Source: Ligaoa zhengdingensis
Lineage (GTDB): Bacteria; Bacillota; Clostridia; Oscillospirales; Ruminococcaceae
NCBI RefSeq assembly: GCF_014384885.1
Contig: NZ_JACRST010000007.1
Coordinates: 1-64,000 of the forward strand
Length of the DNA: 64,000 nucleotides
Direction: 5' to 3'
Shown: positions 32,779 through 41,653 of the stretch, in pieces
How the letters are laid out: each line of letters begins with the position of its first letter
Numbering within the stretch: position 1 is the first letter of the stretch
Made by a program: the position numbers and the translations under genes
Notes under the pieces: generated by a model
Databases searched by the model: none
What the model was told of the DNA's origin: nothing
The model's input: the letters and a program-made list of their open reading frames with translations, nothing else

Positions 32779-32954
32779 CCGTCTACCCCGAAGCCCAGCT
32801 CTATAAAGAGGTCAGCTTTCTCTCGTACTACTACCACTGGAGCTTCGAGACGGTTATGACGCTGGATCACAAAACCAGGCGGCGCTTTTGCGAAGAGATT
32901 TCGGCGATTCACAAGGAGCTCAACAACGAGCCCAAAAACATTTTTGAGGTATAG
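32775..32954 (+). CDS. Small CIS-locus protein (DUF6760-like)
   Basis: A 59-residue protein beginning with GTG at 32775, overlapping the previous stop as GTGA, and ending 2 bases before the second tube gene. The sequence runs VTVYPEAQLYKEVSFLSYYY, then HWSFETVMTLDHKTRRRFCE and EISAIHKELNN. Small helical proteins with an aromatic-x-W, LEHRERRRW-like core at this position occur in other CIS loci (DUF6760, from memory). The tight coupling and charged helical pattern support a real gene. A helper role with the preceding assembly protein is likely but unproven. Confidence 0.7.
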   Translation: MTVYPEAQLYKEVSFLSYYYHWSFETVMTLDHKTRRRFCEEISAIHKELNNEPKNIFEV

Positions 32955-32956
32955 CG

Positions 32957-33490
32957 ATGGCGGATGCAAACAAGTGGATCACCCACTGGGAGGCAAAACC
33001 TTCCGATCAGCTCCCGAGAAACCCTTTGCCCGGGTACAAATTTAAAGTGTACATCCAGGGGGTGGAGATGGGTTTTTCTAAGATCACCAATATGGAGACC
33101 CTGGTGGAGACCGAGCCGCTCGCAGAGGGCGGCGTGAACGACTACGTGCACTCGCTGCGCAAGCCCGTCACCACAGAGCGCACCTTGACGCTCGAGCGCG
33201 GCATGATCGGCGTGAGCGATATGAAGGCGCTCACCCAGATTTTAATGGCCCGGTTTTCGGTGGGCCAACGGCTGCCCATCGATATGGTCATCACCATCTC
33301 GGGGCGGAGCGGAAAGCTGGAGAGGATCTACTTTGTGCACGGAGCGGTCGTCAAAAAGTGGCAGTGTTCGCCGCTGGATGCGATGAGCGGCAGCTTTTTG
33401 GTCGAGAGCTTTGAGCTCGCCTATGAGACGCTCGAGGACCAGACGGCGATCGCGATGGCCGCCTCCGCCTTCGGCATCAGCGGGATCTAA
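32957..33490 (+). CDS. Second tube-like protein (baseplate-proximal tube)
   Basis: A 177-residue gp19-like protein distinct from the main tube protein. It keeps the tube pattern: PLPGYKFKVYIQGVEMGFSK, TNMETLVETEPLAEGG, RTLTLERGMIGVSD and SGSFLVESFELAYETLED near the C-terminus. CIS operons usually encode extra tube proteins that make the first rings between the spike and the main tube. It starts 2 bases after the small gene and is followed by the Ala/Pro-rich protein gene. Confidence 0.88.
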   Translation: MADANKWITHWEAKPSDQLPRNPLPGYKFKVYIQGVEMGFSKITNMETLVETEPLAEGGVNDYVHSLRKPVTTERTLTLERGMIGVSDMKALTQILMARFSVGQRLPIDMVITISGRSGKLERIYFVHGAVVKKWQCSPLDAMSGSFLVESFELAYETLEDQTAIAMAASAFGISGI

Positions 33491-33513
33491 CAGGGAAAGG
33501 GGGATGGACACAG

Positions 33514-35592
33514 ATGATGCAGACGGTGATCGACGCCGGTTTCGCCGCGTCCATCCTCTCGCGGTACGCGGGCGCGCTGCCCGCCCCGGTGCTGCCCGCG
33601 CGGCTGGTGTTCCTCCAGCCGGACGGCGCGCCGGAGGCTGAGAGCGCCGCGCCGCGCTACGAGACCTATATCCAGAATATCACCAATATCGCGCGCTATG
33701 CGCAGGAGAATGTGGTTGTCAACCTGCATCTCAATTTTCATTTTCTCAACCGATTGATGATGCAGAACGTCCGGCTGTATGCGCGGGGCCAGGCGGCTCC
33801 GTCTACAAGCGGCACAGCCGGGCGGATTGCCGGAGAAATTTCTGTGCGGGGCGGGCTCAGCGCGGGCGGAGGGGGCGCCGCCGCCCGCGGCGAGGCTATC
33901 CTGCGCGAAACGGTGCGGTTTTTGCAGGCGGCGGGAGCGCCGGAGATGATCCAGCGCCTCGCTGCACCCGCTGGAGAGCCGCGGCAGGAGAACGGGATAT
34001 CTCACGCGGGACATACCCGTGCGGCGGCCGTACAGCGCGTGCCGGCAGGGCGGCCCGATACGGCTATCTCCGCCCCTGCGGAAGATGCCACCCGCCATGC
34101 CGCGCCGTCCGCATTGCGGGTGGCCAGCCGAGAAGAGAGGATTCCCCACCCGGCGGCCTCTTCGGACGCCGCGCCAAGGGCCATAGAGCGCACGGCGGGC
34201 CCGCAGCGGCCGGTCACGTTCACCCACCCCGAGGCGGCCCGGCAAGCGGCCCACGATTTGGGCGAGCGGAGCCGCGAAAGGGCCGCCGTGGTCAACCGCA
34301 GCCGACCGGGGGAGCCGCCAGCGGCTAACCGCACAGCGGCACCGGCGCCCGCCGCACAGAAGCGCGCAGTCCCGGAACGGGGGCGCATGAGCGGCCAACC
34401 CGTGTTGGGGCCCAGTTGGTCAGCCGCGCCGGGGGAGCCCGCCGCTGCAACCGGCCGGATACTTTCCCCGGCCGCGCAGACCGGGAATTCGATCCAGATG
34501 CAGTATACCGCGGCGATTCTTTCGGCCGCACAGACTGCCGGTGCGGCCGATACAGCCGCCCGAATGATGGCGCTTTCCTCCCCGGCCAAACTCCTCCTGC
34601 GGTCTGCGACAGCACGGGGGGCCGAAGCCGGTCAGCGGGGGCTATCCGCCGCCCCGGCGCCCCCCGCCGCCGGGGCGGCGCGGCCCGCTGGAAGAGAAGA
34701 CGGGGGACATTTGACAGCGGGCAAAGCGCAAATGCAGAGGGGCAATACAGCGTGGGGGCCTGCGCACGCAGCCACTGTGGCTGGCCCCGCCATTTGGCCG
34801 GTCACGCACAGCTTGCATCTGGCGGCTGCACAAGCGGCTGCGCCGCTGACCACACTTTTGCTGGGACAGCAGCAGCCCGCCGGTGCGGCGGAATCTTCCC
34901 GCAGGGCGACCCGGCAGGCCGGCACAATGTGGGGGGCGGCTGTCAACGCATCGATGGGCGCGCCGTCAGCGATCGGGGCAGTCTCGCCTGGGCTTGCCGC
35001 ACGGGTATCCGGTGAAGCGGTTCGGCACCCGGCCAGCCTGCGGCTGTATCCGGCGGACGGATCGCCGGGGATAAACCAGCGGCAAGCTGCTGGGTTGCCG
35101 GCAACATCAGGGGCGGCGGGCCATGTTGATTTATCCGGCGGCCATCCCGGCACGGCGCAGGGCTCCCCAACAGTTGGACGCTCATCCCCCGCCGCGATGA
35201 CCCACCGTCAGGCGGGGCCCCAGCGGGGGGCGGAGGCGCCGCAAACCATGTCTGAGGCAACAGCGCGCACAGCGTCCGGCGCTGGGGTGCAGACAGCGCC
35301 GGTCATACCGCCGTCGATCGTACACCGCCGCCAGGCCGTGCAGGACGGCGCGCCGGAGCAGCCCGCCGACATCCAGACGATACGCCGGGTGGTCAAGCAG
35401 GAGAGCCGGACGGTGGAAACCAGGAAACAAACCGAAAAAAATATCGCGATCAACGCGCCGCCGCCGCTCACAGCGCCGGTGGCGGAACAGAAGCAGAGCG
35501 GCCAGGTGCCCATCAACCAGCTGGCCGACCAGGTTTATCAGGTCATTGAAAAACGGCTGCGGTCGGAACGGCTGCGCAGAGGAGGGTTTTAA
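33514..35592 (+). CDS. Ala/Pro-rich low-complexity protein with ordered ends
   Basis: A 692-residue protein. About 90 N-terminal residues look folded (IDAGFAASILSRYAGALPAP, then YETYIQNITNIARYAQENVV). About 540 residues of Ala, Pro, Gly, Arg and Gln-rich sequence follow, and then a helical C-terminus, NQLADQVYQVIEKRLRSERL. Similar terminal helices occur in proteins placed before the LysM tube gene in other CIS loci, from memory. The long disordered middle could be a flexible linker inside the particle or a length-variable spacer. It ends directly at the start of the LysM gene. It does not look like a classical helical tape-measure protein. Confidence 0.65.
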   Translation: MMQTVIDAGFAASILSRYAGALPAPVLPARLVFLQPDGAPEAESAAPRYETYIQNITNIARYAQENVVVNLHLNFHFLNRLMMQNVRLYARGQAAPSTSGTAGRIAGEISVRGGLSAGGGGAAARGEAILRETVRFLQAAGAPEMIQRLAAPAGEPRQENGISHAGHTRAAAVQRVPAGRPDTAISAPAEDATRHAAPSALRVASREERIPHPAASSDAAPRAIERTAGPQRPVTFTHPEAARQAAHDLGERSRERAAVVNRSRPGEPPAANRTAAPAPAAQKRAVPERGRMSGQPVLGPSWSAAPGEPAAATGRILSPAAQTGNSIQMQYTAAILSAAQTAGAADTAARMMALSSPAKLLLRSATARGAEAGQRGLSAAPAPPAAGAARPAGREDGGHLTAGKAQMQRGNTAWGPAHAATVAGPAIWPVTHSLHLAAAQAAAPLTTLLLGQQQPAGAAESSRRATRQAGTMWGAAVNASMGAPSAIGAVSPGLAARVSGEAVRHPASLRLYPADGSPGINQRQAAGLPATSGAAGHVDLSGGHPGTAQGSPTVGRSSPAAMTHRQAGPQRGAEAPQTMSEATARTASGAGVQTAPVIPPSIVHRRQAVQDGAPEQPADIQTIRRVVKQESRTVETRKQTEKNIAINAPPPLTAPVAEQKQSGQVPINQLADQVYQVIEKRLRSERLRRGGF

Positions 35593-36375
35593 ATGTTGGA
35601 TGCGCTCACACAGGGCGGGAACGGAAAGCTGGCCAAAGCGAGCCTTCTGGTGTTCGACGGCGGGGAGGGCGCGCCGCCCACCTCGCTCGACGTGCAGTTT
35701 AACCCCTCGGAATACACCATCACGCGCGGGGTCAACCTCAGCGAAAAGACCGGCGACGGCCAGCAGGCCAACCCGCAGGACGTCCAGGTGACCTCGGGCG
35801 CGCTGTCCACCTTGTCGGTGACGCTCTATTTCGATGCGTTCACCGACCTCAAGAGCCTCGGGGTGATGGATGTGGTCGGGGCGGTGTCCAACGTGGCGTC
35901 CAACCCGATGGAGCTGCTGAAGACGCTGGGGCAGGTGGTGATGCCCGACCTTCACGCCGAGGTCAACGATCTGTGCAACAGGGTGGCCACCACCATCCGC
36001 TATGTGTCCAGCCTGCACCAGCCGCCGGTTGTGCGGTTTGTCTGGGGGCAGGGGATACAATTCGAGGGCATTGTGCAGAGCAGCACGATCAACTACACAA
36101 TGTTTGCGCCCAACGGTACGCCGGTGCGCATGAAGATGGTGCTCAAGATCGTGGGCGAAGAGCTGGAGCTGATCCAGGGGGACGCGTCCGCGCCGTTTGA
36201 GTCGCCCGACCGCACCAAAGAGCGCTTTTTGCCCTACGGCGATCAGCTTTGGATGGTCGCCGCGGATGAATACGGCGATCCCAACGAGTGGAAGGTGATC
36301 GCACAGGCCAACGGGATACTCAACCCGCGCGCCATCGGGCGTGCGGTCCGGCTGAAGGTACCGGCCATCCGGTGA
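35593..36375 (+). CDS. CIS tube/baseplate protein with C-terminal LysM (Pvc7/Afp7-like)
   Basis: A 260-residue protein with the CIS_tube-type N-terminal domain (VQFNPSEYTITRGVNLSEKT, then LSVTLYFDAFTD and TMFAPNGTPVRMKMVLKIVG) and a C-terminal LysM-like segment (GDQLWMVAADEYGDPNEWKV, then IAQANGILNPRAI). In PVC and Afp this protein joins the spike to the tube. The LysM is thought to act as a structural adaptor, although wall binding cannot be excluded in a Gram-positive host. It starts immediately after the previous gene with GGAGG upstream. Confidence 0.9.
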   Translation: MLDALTQGGNGKLAKASLLVFDGGEGAPPTSLDVQFNPSEYTITRGVNLSEKTGDGQQANPQDVQVTSGALSTLSVTLYFDAFTDLKSLGVMDVVGAVSNVASNPMELLKTLGQVVMPDLHAEVNDLCNRVATTIRYVSSLHQPPVVRFVWGQGIQFEGIVQSSTINYTMFAPNGTPVRMKMVLKIVGEELELIQGDASAPFESPDRTKERFLPYGDQLWMVAADEYGDPNEWKVIAQANGILNPRAIGRAVRLKVPAIR

Positions 36376-36408
36376 CCTGCGGCCATACAAAGAAAGGGGG
36401 AGCGGCGG

Positions 36409-37512
36409 ATGGACTTGATGAAGGGGAGCACCACCTTTGCGGGTCTCAAGCGGAAATACCAGGGTATGAGCGCGCCGACCTTCCGGGTTGTGGTGGACGG
36501 CGTGGAGCTGACCGAAAAGCTCAAGTGCTCCATCTCCGGCCTCGCGGTCGATTTGACCAGCGGGTACGAGGCGTCCGGCTGCAGCTTTTTGGTGCTCAGC
36601 CAATACGACTACGAAAAGACCCGGTTCGACACAGGGGGCGCCTATAAATACCTGCAAATAGGGGCGCAGGTGGAGATCAAGCTGGGCTATATCAGCACCG
36701 AATCGGTGTTCAGCGGGCATATCGTCGAGGTGGAATACCTCTTCGACCCCGAGCAGGGCGCGCCGGAAATCAGGGTGGACTGCGCGGACGCCAAATGCCT
36801 GCTGATGAAGACACAACGGATGGAGATTCTCAGCGAAAAGAAGCTGACCCAGGCGGTGAACACGCTGCTGGGGGAAAAACCGGTCTCCGCCTATCTCAAG
36901 GGCAAACAGGTGGATACGTTGCCGTTAGAGGGCGAGATGATCCACTTCCCGATGGAAAGCGACTACGATTTTCTCGTGCGGTATGCCAAATATACCGGCT
37001 GCGAGTTTTTTATCATACAGGGCAAGGCCTACTTCCGCAAGCCGCCCGTATCTGCAAGCCCGATCATGACCCTACAGCTGAAGGGTGGGCTGCTCGCGGC
37101 CCGCGCGGGGATGCGGGGGGAAAAGCTGGTGAAGGAGGTTCAGGTCTCGGGTATCAACCCGGAGAACGGCGAGGCGGTCACCGGCAAGGCGGCGTCCAAG
37201 GGGAAATTTTCCACCGGGTCGTCGGCCGCCAAATCGATCGATTCCACCGTGCGCTCGTTTTTCGACGAGCGGGTGGCCAGCGCGCAGGAGGCCGGGGACC
37301 GCGCAAAAATCCTGATGGCCGAGCTCCAGCAGGACTTTATGGTGGTGCGGTGCACCTGCCTGGGAATCCCCGAGCTGGTGCCCGGCCGGTTTGTCAAGCT
37401 CAAGGGGCTGGACCCGGCGCTCGACCGCAGCTGGTACATCTGCGGGGTGCGCCACACGGTGGACGAGCGGGGCTTTGTCACAAATTTTGAAGCGAGGACT
37501 GATAGCCTGTGA
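36409..37512 (+). CDS. Spike hub protein, gp27/late-control-D-like (N-terminal half of VgrG)
   Basis: A 367-residue protein matching the gp27-like hub part of VgrG/Pvc8: APTFRVVVDGVELTEKLKCS, VEIKLGYISTESVFSGHIVE, and PMESDYDFLVRYAKYTGCEF in the middle. The C-terminal segment has RFVKLKGLDPALDRSWYICG. It adapts the six-fold tube to the three-fold spike. Its stop overlaps the following gp5-like gene as GTGA, so the spike is encoded as two coupled genes instead of one fused VgrG. Confidence 0.9.
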   Translation: MDLMKGSTTFAGLKRKYQGMSAPTFRVVVDGVELTEKLKCSISGLAVDLTSGYEASGCSFLVLSQYDYEKTRFDTGGAYKYLQIGAQVEIKLGYISTESVFSGHIVEVEYLFDPEQGAPEIRVDCADAKCLLMKTQRMEILSEKKLTQAVNTLLGEKPVSAYLKGKQVDTLPLEGEMIHFPMESDYDFLVRYAKYTGCEFFIIQGKAYFRKPPVSASPIMTLQLKGGLLAARAGMRGEKLVKEVQVSGINPENGEAVTGKAASKGKFSTGSSAAKSIDSTVRSFFDERVASAQEAGDRAKILMAELQQDFMVVRCTCLGIPELVPGRFVKLKGLDPALDRSWYICGVRHTVDERGFVTNFEARTDSL

Positions 37513-38294
37513 ATAGTTCGATAGCAGACCTGCTGCGGGAGGGCCGCCAGGGGGTGGGGCTCTCGGGGCAGATCGGCAGCTTTGTGCAGGGGATTGTCAC
37601 CGAGAACAACGACAAAAACTTCCCGGCCATGGTCAAGGTGGAGTTCACCTCCTGGCTGTCGGGTAAAAACATCTGCGAGTGGATACCGCTGCTGCACCCT
37701 TACGCGGGCGCTGCCTACGGGCGCTACCTGCTGCCCGAGATCGGCGACGTGGTGCTGGTGGGCTTTTTGGGCGCGGCGCAGACCAAGCCGTTTGTGCTCG
37801 GCTGCTTTTACCCGGCGGGCGCAAAAATTTTGAGCGAATCATTTGACGAGAAGAACCTCAAAAAGCGGTTTATCACCAAGGGCGGCGTGGAATGCACGGT
37901 CAGCGACGAGAAGGATAAGCAGTCGGTGCTGCTGACCACCCCCAAAGGGCTCAAGTTCACCATTGAGGACGAAACTGAGCAGGTCGCCGTCAGCGACAAG
38001 GACGGCAAAAATCTCATCCGGTTGGACTGCAAGAACGGCGCGATTGAAATCACGGCGGACAAGACCATCGCCCTCAAGGCGGGGAAATGTGAAATCACCC
38101 TGGACGGGCAGGGCGGTGCGATCGCTATCAAGGGCGATAAGCTCGCGCTGGAGGCGGCCCAGACCGCCAAGCTGGCGGGCAATCAGTCGCTCACGCTGGA
38201 GGGCGGGATGCTCAAGGCGGAGGGCAAACAGACGGCCACGCTCAAGGGCGGCACGATGACCGAGATATCTGGGCAGATGCTCAAGCTCAACTAG
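37509..38294 (+). CDS. Spike protein, gp5/baseplate V-like with beta-helix tail
   Basis: A 261-residue protein. Residues 20-110 form an OB-like baseplate V domain (IVTENNDKNFPAMVKVEF, then WIPLLHPYAGAAYGRYLLPE and IGDVVLVGFLGA). Residues about 125-261 are a repetitive beta-helix-like tail with short GG and Lys-rich repeats (GKCEITLDGQGGAIAIKGDK). It forms the piercing needle capped by the PAAR-like tip. No lysozyme domain is inserted. It starts with GTG coupled to the gp27-like gene. Confidence 0.9.
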   Translation: MNSSIADLLREGRQGVGLSGQIGSFVQGIVTENNDKNFPAMVKVEFTSWLSGKNICEWIPLLHPYAGAAYGRYLLPEIGDVVLVGFLGAAQTKPFVLGCFYPAGAKILSESFDEKNLKKRFITKGGVECTVSDEKDKQSVLLTTPKGLKFTIEDETEQVAVSDKDGKNLIRLDCKNGAIEITADKTIALKAGKCEITLDGQGGAIAIKGDKLALEAAQTAKLAGNQSLTLEGGMLKAEGKQTATLKGGTMTEISGQMLKLN

Positions 38295-38322
38295 GCGCGC
38301 GCCGCCGGAAAGGCAGGAGACG

Positions 38323-38736
38323 ATGGAAGATACAAGGGCATTTTTGGGGCGGGGGTTTTCGTTTCCGCCGCGGCTGGATCAGACGACTGGGCGCTTTGTG
38401 ATGTGCAGCGCCGAGGAGGACATCCGCCAGTCGATCTATTTGATTGTGATGACCCGCAGGCGCGAGCGCGCGATGCTGCCCGACTTCGGCTGCGACGTGC
38501 ACAACTATGTGTTCGGCCTGCCCGACGACGCGAGCCTCTCGATGGTGCGCAGCGAGATTGTGGACGCGCTCACCCGCTGGGAGCCGCGCATCATCAACGT
38601 GGGCGTGCAGGTGGATATGAGCGGCCTGAGCGAGGGCAAGGTGGTGTTTTCCATCAGCTACACGGTGCGCGCCACCAACAACCCGAACAACCTCGTGTTC
38701 CCGTATTATCTCTACGAGGGCGTCGGTCTGGAATAG
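38323..38736 (+). CDS. Baseplate wedge protein gp25-like
   Basis: A 137-residue gp25/GPW family protein, which starts sheath polymerisation at the baseplate. Typical parts are FLGRGFSFPPRLDQTTGRFV, EEDIRQSIYLIVMTRRRERA and MLPDFGCDVHNYVFG, with a C-terminal strand pair. The ATG follows GGCAGGAG. It stands between the spike and the large baseplate proteins, as in Afp and PVC loci. Confidence 0.95.
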   Translation: MEDTRAFLGRGFSFPPRLDQTTGRFVMCSAEEDIRQSIYLIVMTRRRERAMLPDFGCDVHNYVFGLPDDASLSMVRSEIVDALTRWEPRIINVGVQVDMSGLSEGKVVFSISYTVRATNNPNNLVFPYYLYEGVGLE

Positions 38737-38746
38737 GGGGAAGAGC

Positions 38747-41638
38747 ATGAAATACAGCGAGGATAGATCTTTGGAGGAGAAGCTGCGGGAGCTCGCGGCC
38801 TCCTATACGCCCGAGTGGCGCTTTTCCGCCGACGATCCGGACCCCGGTTCGGTGGTGGAGCTGCTGTGCTGCGGCATGATTGAAGAGAGCCAAAAACGCT
38901 TCGGGCGCATCCTACACAAGCACAAGGTGCAGTATCTCAACCTGTTCGACCGGCTCAAAGAGGAGCCGGTGGAGGCCGCCCGCACCTATGTGAAGTTTTA
39001 CCCGGTGGCGGGCCTGGATGAGCCGGTCTACATCCCCAAGGGCACGCAGATGCTCGCCGAGACCGGCGACAGCGACCAGCGCATCATCTTCGAGACGGTG
39101 TACGGCATCACCGCCACCAACGCCGAGCTGGAGGCGGTCTACGCCACCGACGGGGCGAGCGACCGCATCGTCGCGCTGATGGCGCGCGGGCAGAACGCCG
39201 AGACCGCCCGTTTCACCGCGTTCGACCTGACGGCCGAAAACCGCAGCGAGCACCTGCTGCTGCTGGGATACGACCGCCTGTTCGACGGGTTGGGCGCGCT
39301 CGACCTCACCCTGCGCCTGTCCGCGCTCACCCCCGAGGGGGCGGAGCAGGCGGCGGCCACCCTCTGTTCGGGCGCGGTGCGGTTCGGGCTTCTACAGGGG
39401 GAGGAGATCGAGCCGTTCGACAGCGTCGCGCCCGAGGGGGGCAGTGTCCGCCTGGTCAAACACAGCTACACGCCGGTGAAGACCGAGCTGGGCGGCGCGG
39501 AGCGCTACCTGCTGGCGGCGCGGGCCGAACAGCTGTGCGACCTCGAAATCACAGGAATCGAGCTCTCGTTCGGGCGCTCGGACATCCCGGCCGACGAGAT
39601 ATTCTGCAACGGCGTTTTGCAGAATACCGAGCACTTTTTGCCGTTCGGGCGGCCGATGGAGATCTACGCGGAGTGCGGCATCGAGTGCCGTGAGGTGCTC
39701 GCGCGCCGCGGCGCGCGGGTGGAGATGTCGTTCGACCTCGACTTTGAGGAGTTCGAGCAGCTTCTGCCCGAATACGAGACGGACGAGGAATATAAAGTCA
39801 TTATGAAGCGCCCGCGCACCCCGCCGCACCCGGCGATGATGGAGGTCAAGCCGGACTATGTGCTGCTGGAATATTACGGCCAAAACGGCTGGCGCAGGCT
39901 GCTGCGGGAGGAGCACGCCGCCCTGCTTTTCAACGGCTCAGCCGAGGGTTCGCTGCGCATCTCCTTCACGGTGCCCAACGACATGGCGGGGGCGGAGGAC
40001 TTCCCCGGCGACTACCGGCTGCGGCTGCGGCTGCTGCGCGCCGACTCCCTTTACCAGCTGCCGGCGCGGCAGTTTTGCCCGGTGATCGACCGGCTGCGCT
40101 TCTCTTACAGCTACGGCGCGGCCCCGCAGCTTCCCGATTACGCCTGCACCCGCAACAACTTCGAGGTGCGCGATGTCACGGCGCTGCTGCACCGCCGGCG
40201 GGTCGTCCGCCCGTTTTACAACAGCGAGCTGGAAAAACCCGCGATGTACCTGGGATTTGGGCAGGCGCCGTGGGGTACCCCCGTGAGCCTCTACTTCGAC
40301 ATTGAAAACAACGAGGACCGGCCGGTGGACTTCACCGCCGAGTACCTCTCGCCCGAGGGGTTCGCGCCCCTCAAGGTGGTGGACAACACCGCGGGGATGC
40401 TCTACTCCGAGACGATGCTCGCCGTGATCCCCAAGGATATCCGGCGGGGCTCGCTGTTCGGCCAGGACCTCTATTGGGTTCGGCTGATCAACCACAACGA
40501 TCCCGCGGAGCAGGGAAGCCTGCCGGTCATCCGCGGCATCCACCGGAATATGGCGCAGGCGCGCAACCTGTGCACGCGGGTGGAGACCTTCTATGTGGAC
40601 GACATCGACACCGCCGTGACGCTTCAGCTCGCCGAACGAAACATCCTGCACGCCGCCGTCTGGATCAACGAGCGGGACGGCGACCCGCCGGAGGGCGAAA
40701 ACTGGGTGCGCTGGCAGAGGGGCGCCTTTGCGGCCGGCCGGGGGCGGGCCTACCGCTTCGACCCGGCGGCCGGACAGATCGGCTTTGAAAAGAATATCTT
40801 CTCCACCTTCCCGCTGCGGGACGGCGGCCCGGCCGTCAAGGTGGAATACCAGAGCTACCAGGGCGCGGACGCCAACGTGCCCGCGGGGAGCATCCGCACC
40901 CTCAACCGGTCGATCCGCTATGTCAGCCGCGTGGAAAACCCGATCGCGGCCTACGGCGGGTACGATGGCTACAACGAGCGGACTTCGGCGGCCGTGATCT
41001 CCAACATGCTGCGCACCAGGGGGCGCGCGGTCAGCCGCGACGACTACTTCGATCTGATCGCGCAGGTATCCTACGGCGTGCGGCGGATCAAATGCTGCAC
41101 CGGCGTGGATCAATACGGCGCGCCGCAGGAGGACGCCATCACCATCGCCGTGCTGATTGAGGAGTACGAAAAGGGCAGCCACATCTTTTCGGCCGTCAAA
41201 GAGCAGATCAGGGAGAAGCTGCTGGGCAGCAGCGGCGTCCTGCCGCTGGGCAAGTCGCTCATCCTTGCGCAGCCGTACTTTGTCCGGCTGTCGGTGCGGC
41301 TCTGGTTGGAATGCGGCAGGATGGAGCACGCCTACGACCTGCAAAAGGAGATCGCCGGCCTGATCGCTACCTTCATCGACCCGCTGGAGGGCGGCTTTGA
41401 GGGCCGCGGGTGGGAGATCGGCGAACTGCCCACCATGCAGCAGATTTTGGCGTTTCTCAAGATACGCAGCCCCGAAGCGGTGGTCACCCGCACGGTGCTC
41501 ACCGCCCAGTTTGGGCGCAACGAATACGCGGTCAACGACGACATCTACCGGCACATCCGCAACCCGTTCGCCATGGCGGTCAACGGGGAACATACCGTAT
41601 ATGTGGACCTCGCCCTGGACGGCAGGCGGGCCACCTGA
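38747..41638 (+). CDS. Large baseplate J-like wedge protein (Cis11-like)
   Basis: A 963-residue baseplate protein of the gp6/J type. The N-terminus SLEEKLRELAASYTPEWRFS, then DDPDPGSVVELLCCGMIEES, and the C-terminal J-domain features TRGRAVSRDDYFDLIAQVSY and IREKLLGSSGVLPLG support this. The middle has inserted beta-rich regions, and the length is large for a J protein but normal for CIS. It forms part of the wedge ring around the spike. It lies 10 bases after gp25 and 15 bases before the next baseplate gene. Confidence 0.9.
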   Translation: MKYSEDRSLEEKLRELAASYTPEWRFSADDPDPGSVVELLCCGMIEESQKRFGRILHKHKVQYLNLFDRLKEEPVEAARTYVKFYPVAGLDEPVYIPKGTQMLAETGDSDQRIIFETVYGITATNAELEAVYATDGASDRIVALMARGQNAETARFTAFDLTAENRSEHLLLLGYDRLFDGLGALDLTLRLSALTPEGAEQAAATLCSGAVRFGLLQGEEIEPFDSVAPEGGSVRLVKHSYTPVKTELGGAERYLLAARAEQLCDLEITGIELSFGRSDIPADEIFCNGVLQNTEHFLPFGRPMEIYAECGIECREVLARRGARVEMSFDLDFEEFEQLLPEYETDEEYKVIMKRPRTPPHPAMMEVKPDYVLLEYYGQNGWRRLLREEHAALLFNGSAEGSLRISFTVPNDMAGAEDFPGDYRLRLRLLRADSLYQLPARQFCPVIDRLRFSYSYGAAPQLPDYACTRNNFEVRDVTALLHRRRVVRPFYNSELEKPAMYLGFGQAPWGTPVSLYFDIENNEDRPVDFTAEYLSPEGFAPLKVVDNTAGMLYSETMLAVIPKDIRRGSLFGQDLYWVRLINHNDPAEQGSLPVIRGIHRNMAQARNLCTRVETFYVDDIDTAVTLQLAERNILHAAVWINERDGDPPEGENWVRWQRGAFAAGRGRAYRFDPAAGQIGFEKNIFSTFPLRDGGPAVKVEYQSYQGADANVPAGSIRTLNRSIRYVSRVENPIAAYGGYDGYNERTSAAVISNMLRTRGRAVSRDDYFDLIAQVSYGVRRIKCCTGVDQYGAPQEDAITIAVLIEEYEKGSHIFSAVKEQIREKLLGSSGVLPLGKSLILAQPYFVRLSVRLWLECGRMEHAYDLQKEIAGLIATFIDPLEGGFEGRGWEIGELPTMQQILAFLKIRSPEAVVTRTVLTAQFGRNEYAVNDDIYRHIRNPFAMAVNGEHTVYVDLALDGRRAT

Positions 41639-41653
41639 TAAGGGGGAGAGAAC

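Noticed and set aside
35593..36375. LysM protein as a cell-wall hydrolase or anchor
   Set aside because: No hydrolase domain or signal peptide; the N-terminal CIS tube domain and position fit the Pvc7/Afp7 structural role.
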